A stretch of DNA of 64,000 nt from JAQUCI01 sp034932685 (GTDB taxonomy: Bacteria > Bacillota_I > Bacilli_A > Erysipelotrichales > Erysipelotrichaceae): contig JAYFOM010000012.1 in the NCBI GenBank assembly GCA_034932685.1, positions 73,010 to 137,009 on the forward strand, written 5' to 3'. Of the stretch, positions 1 to 7,657 are shown in pieces. Made by a program: the position numbers and the translations under genes. The notes below the pieces were generated by a model. That model did no database searches, was not told the origin of the DNA, and saw only the letters and a program-made list of their open reading frames with translations. Each line of letters begins with the position of its first letter. Positions within the stretch are counted from its first letter, which is position 1.

Positions 1-2
1 GT

Positions 3-665
3 GAAGAAGAAGAAATTGGACCAGAAACTAGAGGATACACTGGAACAATTTACCAATTTTATATTATTGCTCTTGAAATCGCTAAAGCAAAAAGAATAAT
101 AAACGAAAATGAGTATGCCAAATTAGATAACGATGCTAAAAACTTAGCAAATGATCTTACGATTGCTGTACAAGAATCAATTGATTGGTATAATCGTAAC
201 AAGGCAGAGTTCTTAACTATGAAAAAATCAGCGATTGCTGGTTATGGCATGAATTACCCGACCGCACTTGAAGCACGTCTAAAGTTTTTTGAAACATATG
301 CTAAACCATGCACGGGATATGAAATGGAAGAACAATTACACGGGCCTTTAAGAGCCTACAATAAAGATAACTTCGCATTTTATATCTTGTCCGAAGGTGT
401 CGAATTTACAAGAGGAGTTGAAGTAGTTAACTATATGCGTGATGTTTTTACTGAGCATGTATTTGTTGTTACAAGTGAAAACATTGTTGTAACTAATCGC
501 GATTTAAAGTTCAGTATAAAAACGAATAATTTGCTTTCGCCAATCCTTTATGTAGTTCCATTTCAAGTATTAAGTGCGTTAATTTGTGAAGATGTTGGGA
601 TTGATACAAAAGTAAGTCCTATAAAAAATAGGTCAGTATCATCTCATTATCCAAAAAACCAATAA
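3..665 (+). CDS. SIS-domain phosphosugar-binding protein, 5' truncated
   Basis: The reading frame is open from the window edge, so the start lies outside. The visible 220 residues correspond to the C-terminal half of a double-SIS sugar isomerase or deaminase-like protein of the GlmS/FrlB/AgaS type. Family hallmarks are the stretch around GPETRGYTGT near the visible N-terminus and the EMEEQLHGPLRAYN segment typical of the second SIS domain. Such proteins isomerise, deaminate or deglycate phosphorylated amino sugars in the cytoplasm. A GntR regulator and nagA follow at once, which supports a role in amino-sugar catabolism. An internal ATG at 219 is not a likely start because homology runs upstream of it. 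The exact substrate cannot be told from this fragment. Confidence 0.8.
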   Translation, partial: EEEEIGPETRGYTGTIYQFYIIALEIAKAKRIINENEYAKLDNDAKNLANDLTIAVQESIDWYNRNKAEFLTMKKSAIAGYGMNYPTALEARLKFFETYAKPCTGYEMEEQLHGPLRAYNKDNFAFYILSEGVEFTRGVEVVNYMRDVFTEHVFVVTSENIVVTNRDLKFSIKTNNLLSPILYVVPFQVLSALICEDVGIDTKVSPIKNRSVSSHYPKNQ

Positions 666-671
666 ACTATA

Positions 672-699
672 CAAACTCGCAGACAAATCTGCGAGTTTG
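672..699 (+). terminator. Stem-loop after the SIS-domain gene
   Basis: A 12-bp perfect stem (caaactcgcaga / tctgcgagtttg) with a CAAA loop lies just after the stop codon. The T-run that follows is weak, so termination may be partial. Confidence 0.6.
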
Positions 700-717
700 C
701 CTTGTAATTATCATTTC

Positions 718-729
718 TTGTATATACAA
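718..729. promoter_or_regulatory. Candidate GntR operator, perfect palindrome
   Basis: TTGTATATACAA is a perfect 12-bp palindrome about 40 bp ahead of the GntR gene. Operators of this form are known for HutC-subfamily GntR regulators such as TreR. Near-copies (ttgtatatatatta) lie ahead of both nagA genes at 2830 and 7484, so this GntR protein may control its own gene and both nagA copies. The link is inferred from position and sequence only. Confidence 0.55.
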
Positions 730-767
730 TATTATTATAAACAAGACAAGAAATTAGGTGAATAATT

Positions 768-1568
768 GTGGCAAAACAAGCAAAATACTTGATGATTATT
801 GATTACTACATTAACAAGATTAAAGGTGGAGAACTAAAACCAGGAGATCAAATACCAAATGAAGTGGATCTCTGTTCTACCTTTTCTTCAAGTCGCATGA
901 CTATAAATAAGGCTTTAACTGAACTATCTGTAAAGGGTTATATTACAAGAATCCAAGGTAAGGGCTCTTTTATTTCAAATGAATATATGCAAAAAATCTC
1001 AAAACCTTTTATTAAGACAAGTAATAGTTTTACTGACGATATTATCTTAGCCAACATGATACCCAAAACAGAGCTAATTGATTATCGTATCATGAAAGGA
1101 AAAGATGTTCCTGAAGTTATGAACTCATTGAACATCGAAGAAGATGATTATGTACATTTCTTTATCAGGAAACGTTTTGCCGATGATAGACTAATAGCGC
1201 TTTCTTACACTTACATCAATTATAAGATTCTATCTCATATTGATATTAAAGCGCTCGACGGCTCATTTAATGATTACGTAAACAAAATCGGTATTAGTCG
1301 TTCATATGGATATACTGAAATATCGGCTTGTTTGCCAGATGCTTATCAAGAAAAAATAATAGGTACATCTCACATTGCTTTACTTAAGCAAACAATTGGG
1401 TGGAATGTTAACGACGAACCGTTTGAGATTACTCATCATTACTATATTGGTGATTGTTATACAATAAGACAAGGCGTAATAATGATCTATGATAGTGATG
1501 GTTCTCACCATAAAGAGTTGATTTCTTCACCAATCATACCCAGCTCTACAAAAGTGAACGATAATTAA
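768..1568 (+). CDS. GntR family (HutC-type) transcriptional regulator
   Basis: This 266-residue cytoplasmic repressor has an N-terminal winged helix-turn-helix (about residues 8-70; GELKPGDQIPNE, SRMTINKAL, GYITRIQGKGSFI) and a C-terminal effector domain of the UTRA type. Related regulators (NagR/YvoA, TreR) respond to sugar phosphates. The start is GTG, chosen because TTAGGTG sits at the right spacing and the next candidate would cut the DNA-binding domain. It lies between a SIS-domain gene and nagA, and a palindrome in its own upstream region is a likely operator, so amino-sugar phosphate sensing is the best guess. The effector is not shown by the sequence. Confidence 0.88.
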   Translation: MAKQAKYLMIIDYYINKIKGGELKPGDQIPNEVDLCSTFSSSRMTINKALTELSVKGYITRIQGKGSFISNEYMQKISKPFIKTSNSFTDDIILANMIPKTELIDYRIMKGKDVPEVMNSLNIEEDDYVHFFIRKRFADDRLIALSYTYINYKILSHIDIKALDGSFNDYVNKIGISRSYGYTEISACLPDAYQEKIIGTSHIALLKQTIGWNVNDEPFEITHHYYIGDCYTIRQGVIMIYDSDGSHHKELISSPIIPSSTKVNDN

Positions 1569-1577
1569 AAATAAGCG

Positions 1578-1609
1578 AAAAAAAGGTGAGGTTGACCTCA
1601 CCTTTTTCA
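1578..1609. terminator. Bidirectional terminator between gntR and nagA
   Basis: An 11-bp stem aaaaggtgagg / cctcacctttt with a TTGA loop, flanked by A and T runs, serves both the + strand regulator gene and the converging nagA. Confidence 0.85.
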
Positions 1610-2797
1610 TTATGCAACTCTGTATTTTTCAAGATATTCAGGATTAAACAAGTCTAGATTATCAGCTTTATCAAAGACTTTCTTTCCCTCTACATATGTT
1701 GATAATACATTAAACTCAGTATCAACAACTACAAGATCAGCGTCTTTTCCAACCTTGATTGAACCTTTACGATCAGCTACGCCATATACTTTACTTGGAT
1801 TAAGTGAAGCCATCTTGATGATTGTTTCAAGCGGAATGTGTAGTTTCTCATATAAACACTTGATACCATAAATTACTGGTTTAGTACTACCAGCTAAACG
1901 ACCTGTTTCAGTTAAACAGAATCCTTCAGGAGTTACCTCAACATTACCAAAAGAGCCAAAAGAGTATTTTCCAATTGGAGCTCCTGATGGTGGGGTAGAG
2001 TCTGATATCATCATGAATTTATCATAGTTTTTAACTCTAAACATGATCTCAAGCATTTCAGCACTAACATGAAGGCAATCACATATAACTTCACATTCTA
2101 TATTATCATTTAATAAACAAGCACCTAATCCTCCCATAACGCGATGATGGATGCCAGTCATAACATTAGCAGTATGGGTTGAAACGGTTATTCCACTTTT
2201 AAACGCTTCATTTGCTTCATGGAAATTTAGATCACTATGCGCATATGCGACTCTTACCCCTTTTTCTACAAGATACTTGATCGCTTTATCACTATCAGGT
2301 ATTTCTGGAGCAATCGCTACTAATTTTAATAAACCTTTTGAATCATCATACATTTTTGCGACAACATTCATATCAATATCAGGAAAGCCTTTATAAATTC
2401 CTTTTTCACCGACTCGATTTAAATAAGGCCCTTCTGAATGAATACCAATGATCCTAGCACCTATTAAATCTTCAGAAGCAACCTCTGCTACATCTTTAAT
2501 GATACGATAATCAGCTGTAGGTAATACATTAGTAACACCTTGTGAAGCTACTCCTTTAAGATAACCTCTTACTTGTGCTTTGATATCACTTTCATTACTT
2601 TGCATTAATGAATAACCCATCGTTCCATGATTATGCGTATCAAAGATACCAGGGATGATCAAGTTGTCTTGATAATCAACATCTGCCTTTAGGTTTGCAT
2701 CTTCACTAAAGAACTCTGAAATCTTACCATCTTCTATTTTTAAAAAGCCTGATTTAACGCCATCCTCAAAATAAATATTTTTTCCTTTTATTATCAT
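1610..2797 (-). CDS. nagA: N-acetylglucosamine-6-phosphate deacetylase, copy 1
   Basis: NagA removes acetate from GlcNAc-6-phosphate in the cytoplasm, the committed step of GlcNAc use and wall recycling. The 395-residue protein has the amidohydrolase features DTHNHG near residue 53, HSEGPYL (metal Glu), AYAHSDL and THTANVM (metal His), and MISDS (catalytic Asp). The phosphate-contact His seen in characterised NagA proteins is kept in CDCLHVS, although Cys replaces the usual Gly. A second copy starts 3.5 kb away and differs at this site. A candidate GntR operator lies about 35 bp upstream. The RBS GGAGGG fits the ATG used. Confidence 0.95.
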   Translation of the reverse strand: MIIKGKNIYFEDGVKSGFLKIEDGKISEFFSEDANLKADVDYQDNLIIPGIFDTHNHGTMGYSLMQSNESDIKAQVRGYLKGVASQGVTNVLPTADYRIIKDVAEVASEDLIGARIIGIHSEGPYLNRVGEKGIYKGFPDIDMNVVAKMYDDSKGLLKLVAIAPEIPDSDKAIKYLVEKGVRVAYAHSDLNFHEANEAFKSGITVSTHTANVMTGIHHRVMGGLGACLLNDNIECEVICDCLHVSAEMLEIMFRVKNYDKFMMISDSTPPSGAPIGKYSFGSFGNVEVTPEGFCLTETGRLAGSTKPVIYGIKCLYEKLHIPLETIIKMASLNPSKVYGVADRKGSIKVGKDADLVVVDTEFNVLSTYVEGKKVFDKADNLDLFNPEYLEKYRVA

Positions 2798-2829
2798 AAT
2801 AACCCTCCATTAAGATAATATTACCATAT

Positions 2830-2843
2830 TTGTATATATATTA
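2830..2843. promoter_or_regulatory. Candidate GntR operator ahead of nagA copy 1
   Basis: ttgtatatatatta is identical over 14 bases to a site ahead of the second nagA (7484-7497), and shares TTGTATATA with the palindrome ahead of the GntR gene. It falls between a possible minus-strand -35 (TTGATA, 2851-2846) and -10 (TATGGT), where a bound repressor would block transcription. Confidence 0.5.
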
Positions 2844-2847
2844 ATTA

Positions 2848-3180
2848 TCAAATGATCAAAAAATCTTGCCAACCTTCAGCTTTCTTAGTTAATATCTCAC
2901 CAATACCAGCAGTTACTGTATGAATGTTAAATTTACTGATTGGTTCTATACCATTTCCTTTTAAAGAATTATTACATAAAGCTATTTGCATATCACTATT
3001 TACTAACTCATCATTTTCATCAATTGTATCAAAGTGACTGACTGCACTTCCCATCACTACCACTTCTAATATTAATTGATGATGGTGCTCATTAACATAC
3101 TCTTTTAAGTTAGCGATCTTGGTCTTTAATTGATCGATCTTATTAATCTGATCAATTATCATTATCGTCTTCAGTATCAT
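2848..3180 (-). CDS. DsrE/DsrF-like small protein
   Basis: This 110-residue protein resembles the DsrE/YchN fold family: a central strand LEVVVMGSAV, a conserved Cys in IALCNNSLKG (about residue 70) and a C-terminal TAGIGEILTKKAEGW segment. Some members handle persulfide sulfur, while many are uncharacterised. The start at 3180 has AAAGGA seven bases upstream. The gene overlaps the end of the upstream lipase-like gene by 29 bases, which suggests translational coupling. No sulfur-relay partners (tus or dsr genes) are seen nearby, so the role is open. Confidence 0.6.
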   Translation of the reverse strand: MILKTIMIIDQINKIDQLKTKIANLKEYVNEHHHQLILEVVVMGSAVSHFDTIDENDELVNSDMQIALCNNSLKGNGIEPISKFNIHTVTAGIGEILTKKAEGWQDFLII

Positions 3181-4285
3181 GGTTAATTCCTTTCTTAGGT
3201 ATGGATGGAACTAAGTTCTTCAAAGATAAGCCAACAAGTTCTTTGATTGCTTGCATAACAAATTTCTTTGTTTTATCATCAACATCATTGATTGCTGCTA
3301 AGACATTTTTCCCTTCTTGAATAATGTCCTTTCCCAGATCATGAATCGTTTTGGCTTCGGTTGCCTTTATTACATTATATAAAGTCTCAATAAACAATTC
3401 TCTTTCTTCTGTTGAAGCTGTATTTAACCAGTCGTTGATTGTTTTGTTGGTATACTTAGCAGCGTTTGTTAGTTTGTCGACATAGATGAAATCATTATCT
3501 TTGATTTCCCATGAAAATGGATCATGTTGATAAAACCAAAAGCTTGCACTTTTTACAACTTCATAGTGGTTTTGATTTTCAAGCAACAAACCAATAAATG
3601 ATGATTGCGGAATAGTCTTATTTATCAAATGAGTGATACTTTGATAAGTTTGACTGTTGATAACATCTTTATTAAAACCTGGTCCATCATGACTATATAT
3701 ACCGATCAATCTTTGCTTGATAGCTTCACTTGCAAACATGCCAGCATAAATAGCTAAGTTGCCACCTTTTGAATGGCCACCAAGAATAATGTTATTGAAA
3801 GTATCTTTACTAATCTTTTCAAGATAAAGCAGTGCTTCTTCTTGGGCTGGTACCGGCATTGTGAAAGACATATTAAAATCTTCCTTCCATCCGATCAAAG
3901 TAGCATCAGTCCCTCGATAAGCAATATAAGTGATATCATTTGGTAAAAAACACGTGATTGCGGAAAATTGCAACTCGCTTTTTTCATCTATATAATTAAC
4001 ATAATGATCAATCATAATATCTCTAAAGCGCGGACTAGCAGCCAAAGCAATCAATAGTTTTTTATTATCATCAGGCGCCCAAACATTGTATAACATCGAA
4101 TCAAAATGTTCCGACCGAAACAAGTCCTTAATATATATCTTGTCTTGATTTGTTTTTATTTCAGTGAATATTTTATCCAAACGCAAATAACAAAACTGTG
4201 ACAAGACTAAACTATCAACCGCACTAAAGGGATGATCATTAAACTCTAACATGCAAGTATTAACATATTCGGTTATATTGAACAT
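3152..4285 (-). CDS. Lipase-like alpha/beta hydrolase, DUF2974 (Mbeg1-like)
   Basis: This 377-residue protein begins with the typical N-terminus of the family (ITEYVN...DHPFSAVDSLVLSQ) and carries a serine-hydrolase nucleophile elbow GGHSKGGN near residue 170, with a lipase-like surrounding core. There is no signal peptide, so it is likely cytoplasmic. Substrates of this family are not established. It is followed by the overlapping DsrE-like gene and forms a two-gene unit with it. The C-terminal tail of about 90 residues is charged and ends in an Asp/Asn-rich run. Confidence 0.75.
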   Translation of the reverse strand: MFNITEYVNTCMLEFNDHPFSAVDSLVLSQFCYLRLDKIFTEIKTNQDKIYIKDLFRSEHFDSMLYNVWAPDDNKKLLIALAASPRFRDIMIDHYVNYIDEKSELQFSAITCFLPNDITYIAYRGTDATLIGWKEDFNMSFTMPVPAQEEALLYLEKISKDTFNNIILGGHSKGGNLAIYAGMFASEAIKQRLIGIYSHDGPGFNKDVINSQTYQSITHLINKTIPQSSFIGLLLENQNHYEVVKSASFWFYQHDPFSWEIKDNDFIYVDKLTNAAKYTNKTINDWLNTASTEERELFIETLYNVIKATEAKTIHDLGKDIIQEGKNVLAAINDVDDKTKKFVMQAIKELVGLSLKNLVPSIPKKGINHDTEDDNDN

Positions 4286-4407
4286 AAAATCTCCTTAGAA
4301 ATATTATATGATAAAGTTTGTATAAATCAAATATCAACTCTTGATCAAACTTGAGAGTATTACTTAAATGTAATAGAATGAAATAGTAAAGAAAAGAGAT
4401 AAAATCA

Positions 4408-5472
4408 ATGAAAATTCCCCGAATAAGAGTCTCAGGAAATGCTTACGATCGTGGTCTTAGTTATGGTAAGCAAGCAAGTGAGTTGATCATAAAAAACATC
4501 AATAATTATCATCAACTAATGCAAGATCGTAAAAACTTATCAATAGAGAAAAGTCGCATGATTGCTCTATCTTATGAAGATGTTATTTTAGCGTGTAATA
4601 GCGATTATATTGATGAGATCAAGGGTATCGCAAAGGGAGCTAATGTAGCGTACGCTGATGTGTTACTCTTAAACTGTCGTAGTGAGATACTTTTTAACAC
4701 ATATAGTGATAAAGCCAATGAATGCACCGCTATCACCTTTTTATCGTCTGCTAATAGTGAGCGTACGGTTTACGCTTGCCAAAGTTGGGACTTCGCTTCA
4801 TCACAAAAGGATAATGTTGTTCTACTTGAAATAGTACAACCTAACGCTATCATGATGATCGTTGAGGCTGGTATGATTGGTGGTAAAGGACTAAACACTT
4901 CTGGGCTTGGTTTGACTCTTAACGCTCTTAATACTGATGGGGGATCAAGTAAAGGAGTACCGCTTCATGTTAGAATGCGTAAGATCCTTGATAGCTTTAG
5001 TTTAGATGTCGCATATCAACAAGCAGTTACTTTTCCCATACCTTGTGCTTGTAATTTGATCATAAGTTCTAAAGATGGTCTAGCATTAGGGATCGAACTA
5101 ACATCTAAAAACACTGCTGTTTACTATCCAAATAATGGTATTATCTTTCACACCAATCATTTACTAAACACTGATATGAATGTTAGAGATCTCAATAAAA
5201 CCTCTGGCAGTACCTTTGTACGCTATGCTAGCGCTAAGTATATGCTTGAAGAAAACAAGATATGGCATTTAGCAATGATCAAAGATATTTTTAAAGATCA
5301 TCGTGGTTATCCTAAATCAATATGTGTTCACGCTGATGAGAGTTTACCGACTATTAAGCAACTTGGTACTAATCATGCGATCATAATGGATCTTAATAAA
5401 AAGATCATCTATTACGCGCATGGTAATCCCTGCCAATCTAATTTTATACCATTAGGATTTAGTGATATCTAA
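4408..5472 (+). CDS. C45-family N-terminal-nucleophile hydrolase (acyl-CoA:6-APA acyltransferase-like)
   Basis: The 354-residue protein matches the C45 peptidase / acyltransferase family. It has an N-terminal GNAYDRGLSYGKQ motif, then NECTAITF, where Cys106 is the expected nucleophile exposed by self-cleavage, then ACQSWDF. Members act as amide hydrolases or acyltransferases on small acylated compounds; the substrate here is unknown. No signal peptide is seen. The RBS is AAAGAGA ahead of the ATG. The stop overlaps or abuts the start of the nucleotidyltransferase gene, so the three + strand genes 4408-6206 are probably one transcript. Its isolated position between two minus-strand nagA units suggests an inserted cassette. 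Confidence 0.8.
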   Translation: MKIPRIRVSGNAYDRGLSYGKQASELIIKNINNYHQLMQDRKNLSIEKSRMIALSYEDVILACNSDYIDEIKGIAKGANVAYADVLLLNCRSEILFNTYSDKANECTAITFLSSANSERTVYACQSWDFASSQKDNVVLLEIVQPNAIMMIVEAGMIGGKGLNTSGLGLTLNALNTDGGSSKGVPLHVRMRKILDSFSLDVAYQQAVTFPIPCACNLIISSKDGLALGIELTSKNTAVYYPNNGIIFHTNHLLNTDMNVRDLNKTSGSTFVRYASAKYMLEENKIWHLAMIKDIFKDHRGYPKSICVHADESLPTIKQLGTNHAIIMDLNKKIIYYAHGNPCQSNFIPLGFSDI

Positions 5473-5845
5473 TATGAATTACCATAAGTATCGTTTATTT
5501 ATGAAAAAATCTTATTCAAACCATCCTTATGATGATAATCGTAAGATTTTACAAATGCATCAGATCAAACAAGGCTTACGACTTATATCACCCAAATACA
5601 ATATTAACCTTGTATACTTGTTTGGTGATTATGCTTATCATAATCCTGATCGCTTTTCAGATCTAGATTTTTTGGTTGATTTTGGTGCTTGTGTCGGTTT
5701 AGATCGTATTGGTTATGTTGATGAACTTGAACGATATTTTCGTAAAGGAGTTGATGTTATCAATATCTTTGCGATCAATGAAATAGTCAAAAATGAAATC
5801 AGAGAAGGGAAGGTATTAGTATATGACAAACTATGGCACCCTTAA
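5462..5845 (+). CDS. Minimal nucleotidyltransferase (MNT), MntA-like, altered motif
   Basis: This short nucleotidyltransferase-fold protein precedes a HEPN gene. The family motif GSx10DxD appears as GDYAYHNPDRFSDLD (residues 55-69 from the GTG), so both acidic metal residues are present but Ser is replaced by Asp. Canonical MntA antitoxins attach AMP to a Tyr of the HEPN toxin. Two starts are possible: GTG at 5462, or ATG at 5474 just after the C45 stop. The second would give 123 residues and loses no domain. The gene overlaps the HEPN gene by 23 bases. Confidence 0.8.
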   Translation: MISNMNYHKYRLFMKKSYSNHPYDDNRKILQMHQIKQGLRLISPKYNINLVYLFGDYAYHNPDRFSDLDFLVDFGACVGLDRIGYVDELERYFRKGVDVINIFAINEIVKNEIREGKVLVYDKLWHP

Positions 5846-6206
5846 ACTGATCTTATATTATTGCGAGTTGATCATTGATATCCACAAGAGTCATGATAGT
5901 GATCAAGTAGCTTTCACTAATGATTGTGAGTACCAGTATGCAATAAGTATGGGTTTGATCCAAATCGGTGAACTGGCAAACAAACTGACAAATGATTTTA
6001 AAGATTACTTTTCTAATCTACCGTGGTCACATATGCGTAGTTTCCGCAATCGCTTAGCTCATCAGTATGGGTCAATTGACATTGATCTGACTTATTGGAT
6101 ATCAACCGTAGATATTACCAGGATTCATGGTCAACTACTCAAAATCATCACCGACTTTGAACAAGAATTTCCAAAAGTGATTAATATGGAAGAGAAAAAT
6201 GATTAA
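5823..6206 (+). CDS. HEPN-domain protein, HepT-like (DUF86)
   Basis: This 127-residue all-helical protein carries the complete HepT signature Rx4HxY as RNRLAHQY (Arg75, His80, Tyr82), followed by GSID. In characterised HepT-MntA pairs the HEPN protein is an RNase toxin silenced by AMPylation of that Tyr. The RBS AAGGGAAGG is good, and the overlap with the MNT gene supports co-translation. The motif is intact, so the toxin may be active, while the partner motif is altered. Confidence 0.85.
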   Translation: MTNYGTLKLILYYCELIIDIHKSHDSDQVAFTNDCEYQYAISMGLIQIGELANKLTNDFKDYFSNLPWSHMRSFRNRLAHQYGSIDIDLTYWISTVDITRIHGQLLKIITDFEQEFPKVINMEEKND

Positions 6207-6208
6207 TT

Positions 6209-6242
6209 AAAAGAGCACTCAGTTTATAGAGTGCCCTTTTAA
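6209..6242. terminator. Terminator after the HEPN gene
   Basis: The stem is built on gcactc / gagtgc with flanking A4 and T4 arms and an 8-base loop. It can serve both this operon and the converging second nagA. Confidence 0.75.
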
Positions 6243-6257
6243 TATGAAAATATAACT

Positions 6258-7451
6258 CTATAGTATTTGATACTTACTTAGGTATTCAGGATTAAAAAGG
6301 TTTTCATTGTCATTTATATCAAAGACTTTTTGGCCTTCAACGTAGGTTGCTAATACATTAAATGCTGGATCTACTACGATAAGATCCGCATCTTTAGAGG
6401 TCTTGATCGAACCTTTATGAGCACTTACCCCATAAACTTGACTTGGATTTAATGAGGACATCTTGATGATCGTTTCAAGAGGTATATGAAGCTTTTCATA
6501 CAGATACTTAATACCATAGATAACCGGTTTAGTACTACCAGCTAAGGCGCCAGATTCAGTTAAACACAGTCCATCAACTGTGATATTGACAATATCAGTA
6601 TAGCCAAAGCTAATAAATTTGTATTTGCCCTGAGGTGCACCAGCTGTTGGTAAACTGTCAGAGATCATCATGAACTTATCATAAGATTTGACTTTAAACA
6701 TAATCTCAAGCATTTCAGCCGAGATCAGCATTCCATCACAGATTATCTCACAAAAGACATTGTCATTTAATAAACAAGCACCTAACCCTCCCATATGACG
6801 ATGGTGAATACCACTCATGATATTTGCGGTATGAGTAGAAACTGTAATTCCATTAGCGAAAGCTTCATTTGCTTGCTTAAAGTCGTAATCACTGTGAGCG
6901 TAAGCTGTTCTTATTCCTTTGCTTGCTAAGTAATCAATTACTTTTTGACTACCTGGGATCTCAGGAGCAATAGCCACTAACTTTAGTAGCCCATCAGCAT
7001 CTTCAACCATTTTAATGACAACCTTCATATCGATATCCGGATATCCTTTATAAATATCATTTTCCCCTACCCGATTTAAATAAGGCCCTTCCGAGTGGAT
7101 ACCAACAATACGAGCTCCCATCAATGGTTCCTTAGCTACTTCAACTACTTCTTTAATTATATGATGATCGGCCGTCGCCAACACACTCGTAACACCTAGT
7201 GATGCGATACCCTTTAAATAACCTCTTACTTGGGCTTTTACATCATTTTCGACATGCATTAATGAATAACCCATCGTGCCATGATTATGCGTGTCAAAGA
7301 TACCAGGCAAGATTAAGTTGTCTTTATAGTCTACATCAGCCTCAATCTTTGACTCAATAGGCAAAAACTGCTTGATAACGCCCTTTTCTATAATTAAATA
7401 ACCCGAACGTATACCATCTTCAAAATAAATGTTTTCTCCCTTTATTATCAT
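6258..7451 (-). CDS. N-acetylglucosamine-6-phosphate deacetylase-like, copy 2
   Basis: This 397-residue amidohydrolase is clearly paralogous to the gene at 1610-2797 over its whole length. Metal and catalytic residues are kept (DTHNHG, HSEGPYL, AYAHSDY, THTANIM, MISDS). The segment matching the phosphate-binding GLHV of NagA reads GMLIS, so that His is lost. This may mean a changed substrate or weaker binding of GlcNAc-6-phosphate. It stands alone, with terminators at both ends and the shared 14-base candidate operator upstream. A true second NagA or a deacetylase for another amino-sugar phosphate are both possible. Confidence 0.85.
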   Translation of the reverse strand: MIIKGENIYFEDGIRSGYLIIEKGVIKQFLPIESKIEADVDYKDNLILPGIFDTHNHGTMGYSLMHVENDVKAQVRGYLKGIASLGVTSVLATADHHIIKEVVEVAKEPLMGARIVGIHSEGPYLNRVGENDIYKGYPDIDMKVVIKMVEDADGLLKLVAIAPEIPGSQKVIDYLASKGIRTAYAHSDYDFKQANEAFANGITVSTHTANIMSGIHHRHMGGLGACLLNDNVFCEIICDGMLISAEMLEIMFKVKSYDKFMMISDSLPTAGAPQGKYKFISFGYTDIVNITVDGLCLTESGALAGSTKPVIYGIKYLYEKLHIPLETIIKMSSLNPSQVYGVSAHKGSIKTSKDADLIVVDPAFNVLATYVEGQKVFDINDNENLFNPEYLSKYQIL

Positions 7452-7483
7452 AACTTATCTCCGTTGGTTATATTTTATCATGA

Positions 7484-7497
7484 TTGTATATATATTA
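7484..7497. promoter_or_regulatory. Candidate GntR operator ahead of nagA copy 2
   Basis: The site is identical over 14 bases (ttgtatatatatta) to the site at 2830-2843, and lies 33 bases ahead of the start codon of the second nagA. Confidence 0.5.
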
Positions 7498-7628
7498 CTT
7501 TGGTCATATTAGAAATATCACTTAATGTGCTTTCACTAGTTATTCAATATGCAAGAAACACAAAGAGAGATGTTTATACAGTTGTCATAGATATGCATTC
7601 ATTATCAACACGCACAACTTTAGCTTGT

Positions 7629-7656
7629 AAAAAAGCATCCTTCATTGGATGCTTTA
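7629..7656 (-). terminator. Terminator of the HAD phosphatase gene
   Basis: On the minus strand a 10-bp stem TAAAGCATCC / GGATGCTTTT is followed by a T-run directly after the stop codon. Confidence 0.85.
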
Positions 7657-7657
7657 T

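Noticed and set aside
4286..6257. Whole-region prophage or integron cassette
   Set aside because: No integrase, attachment repeats or recombinase was found; only strand change and gene content hint at transfer.
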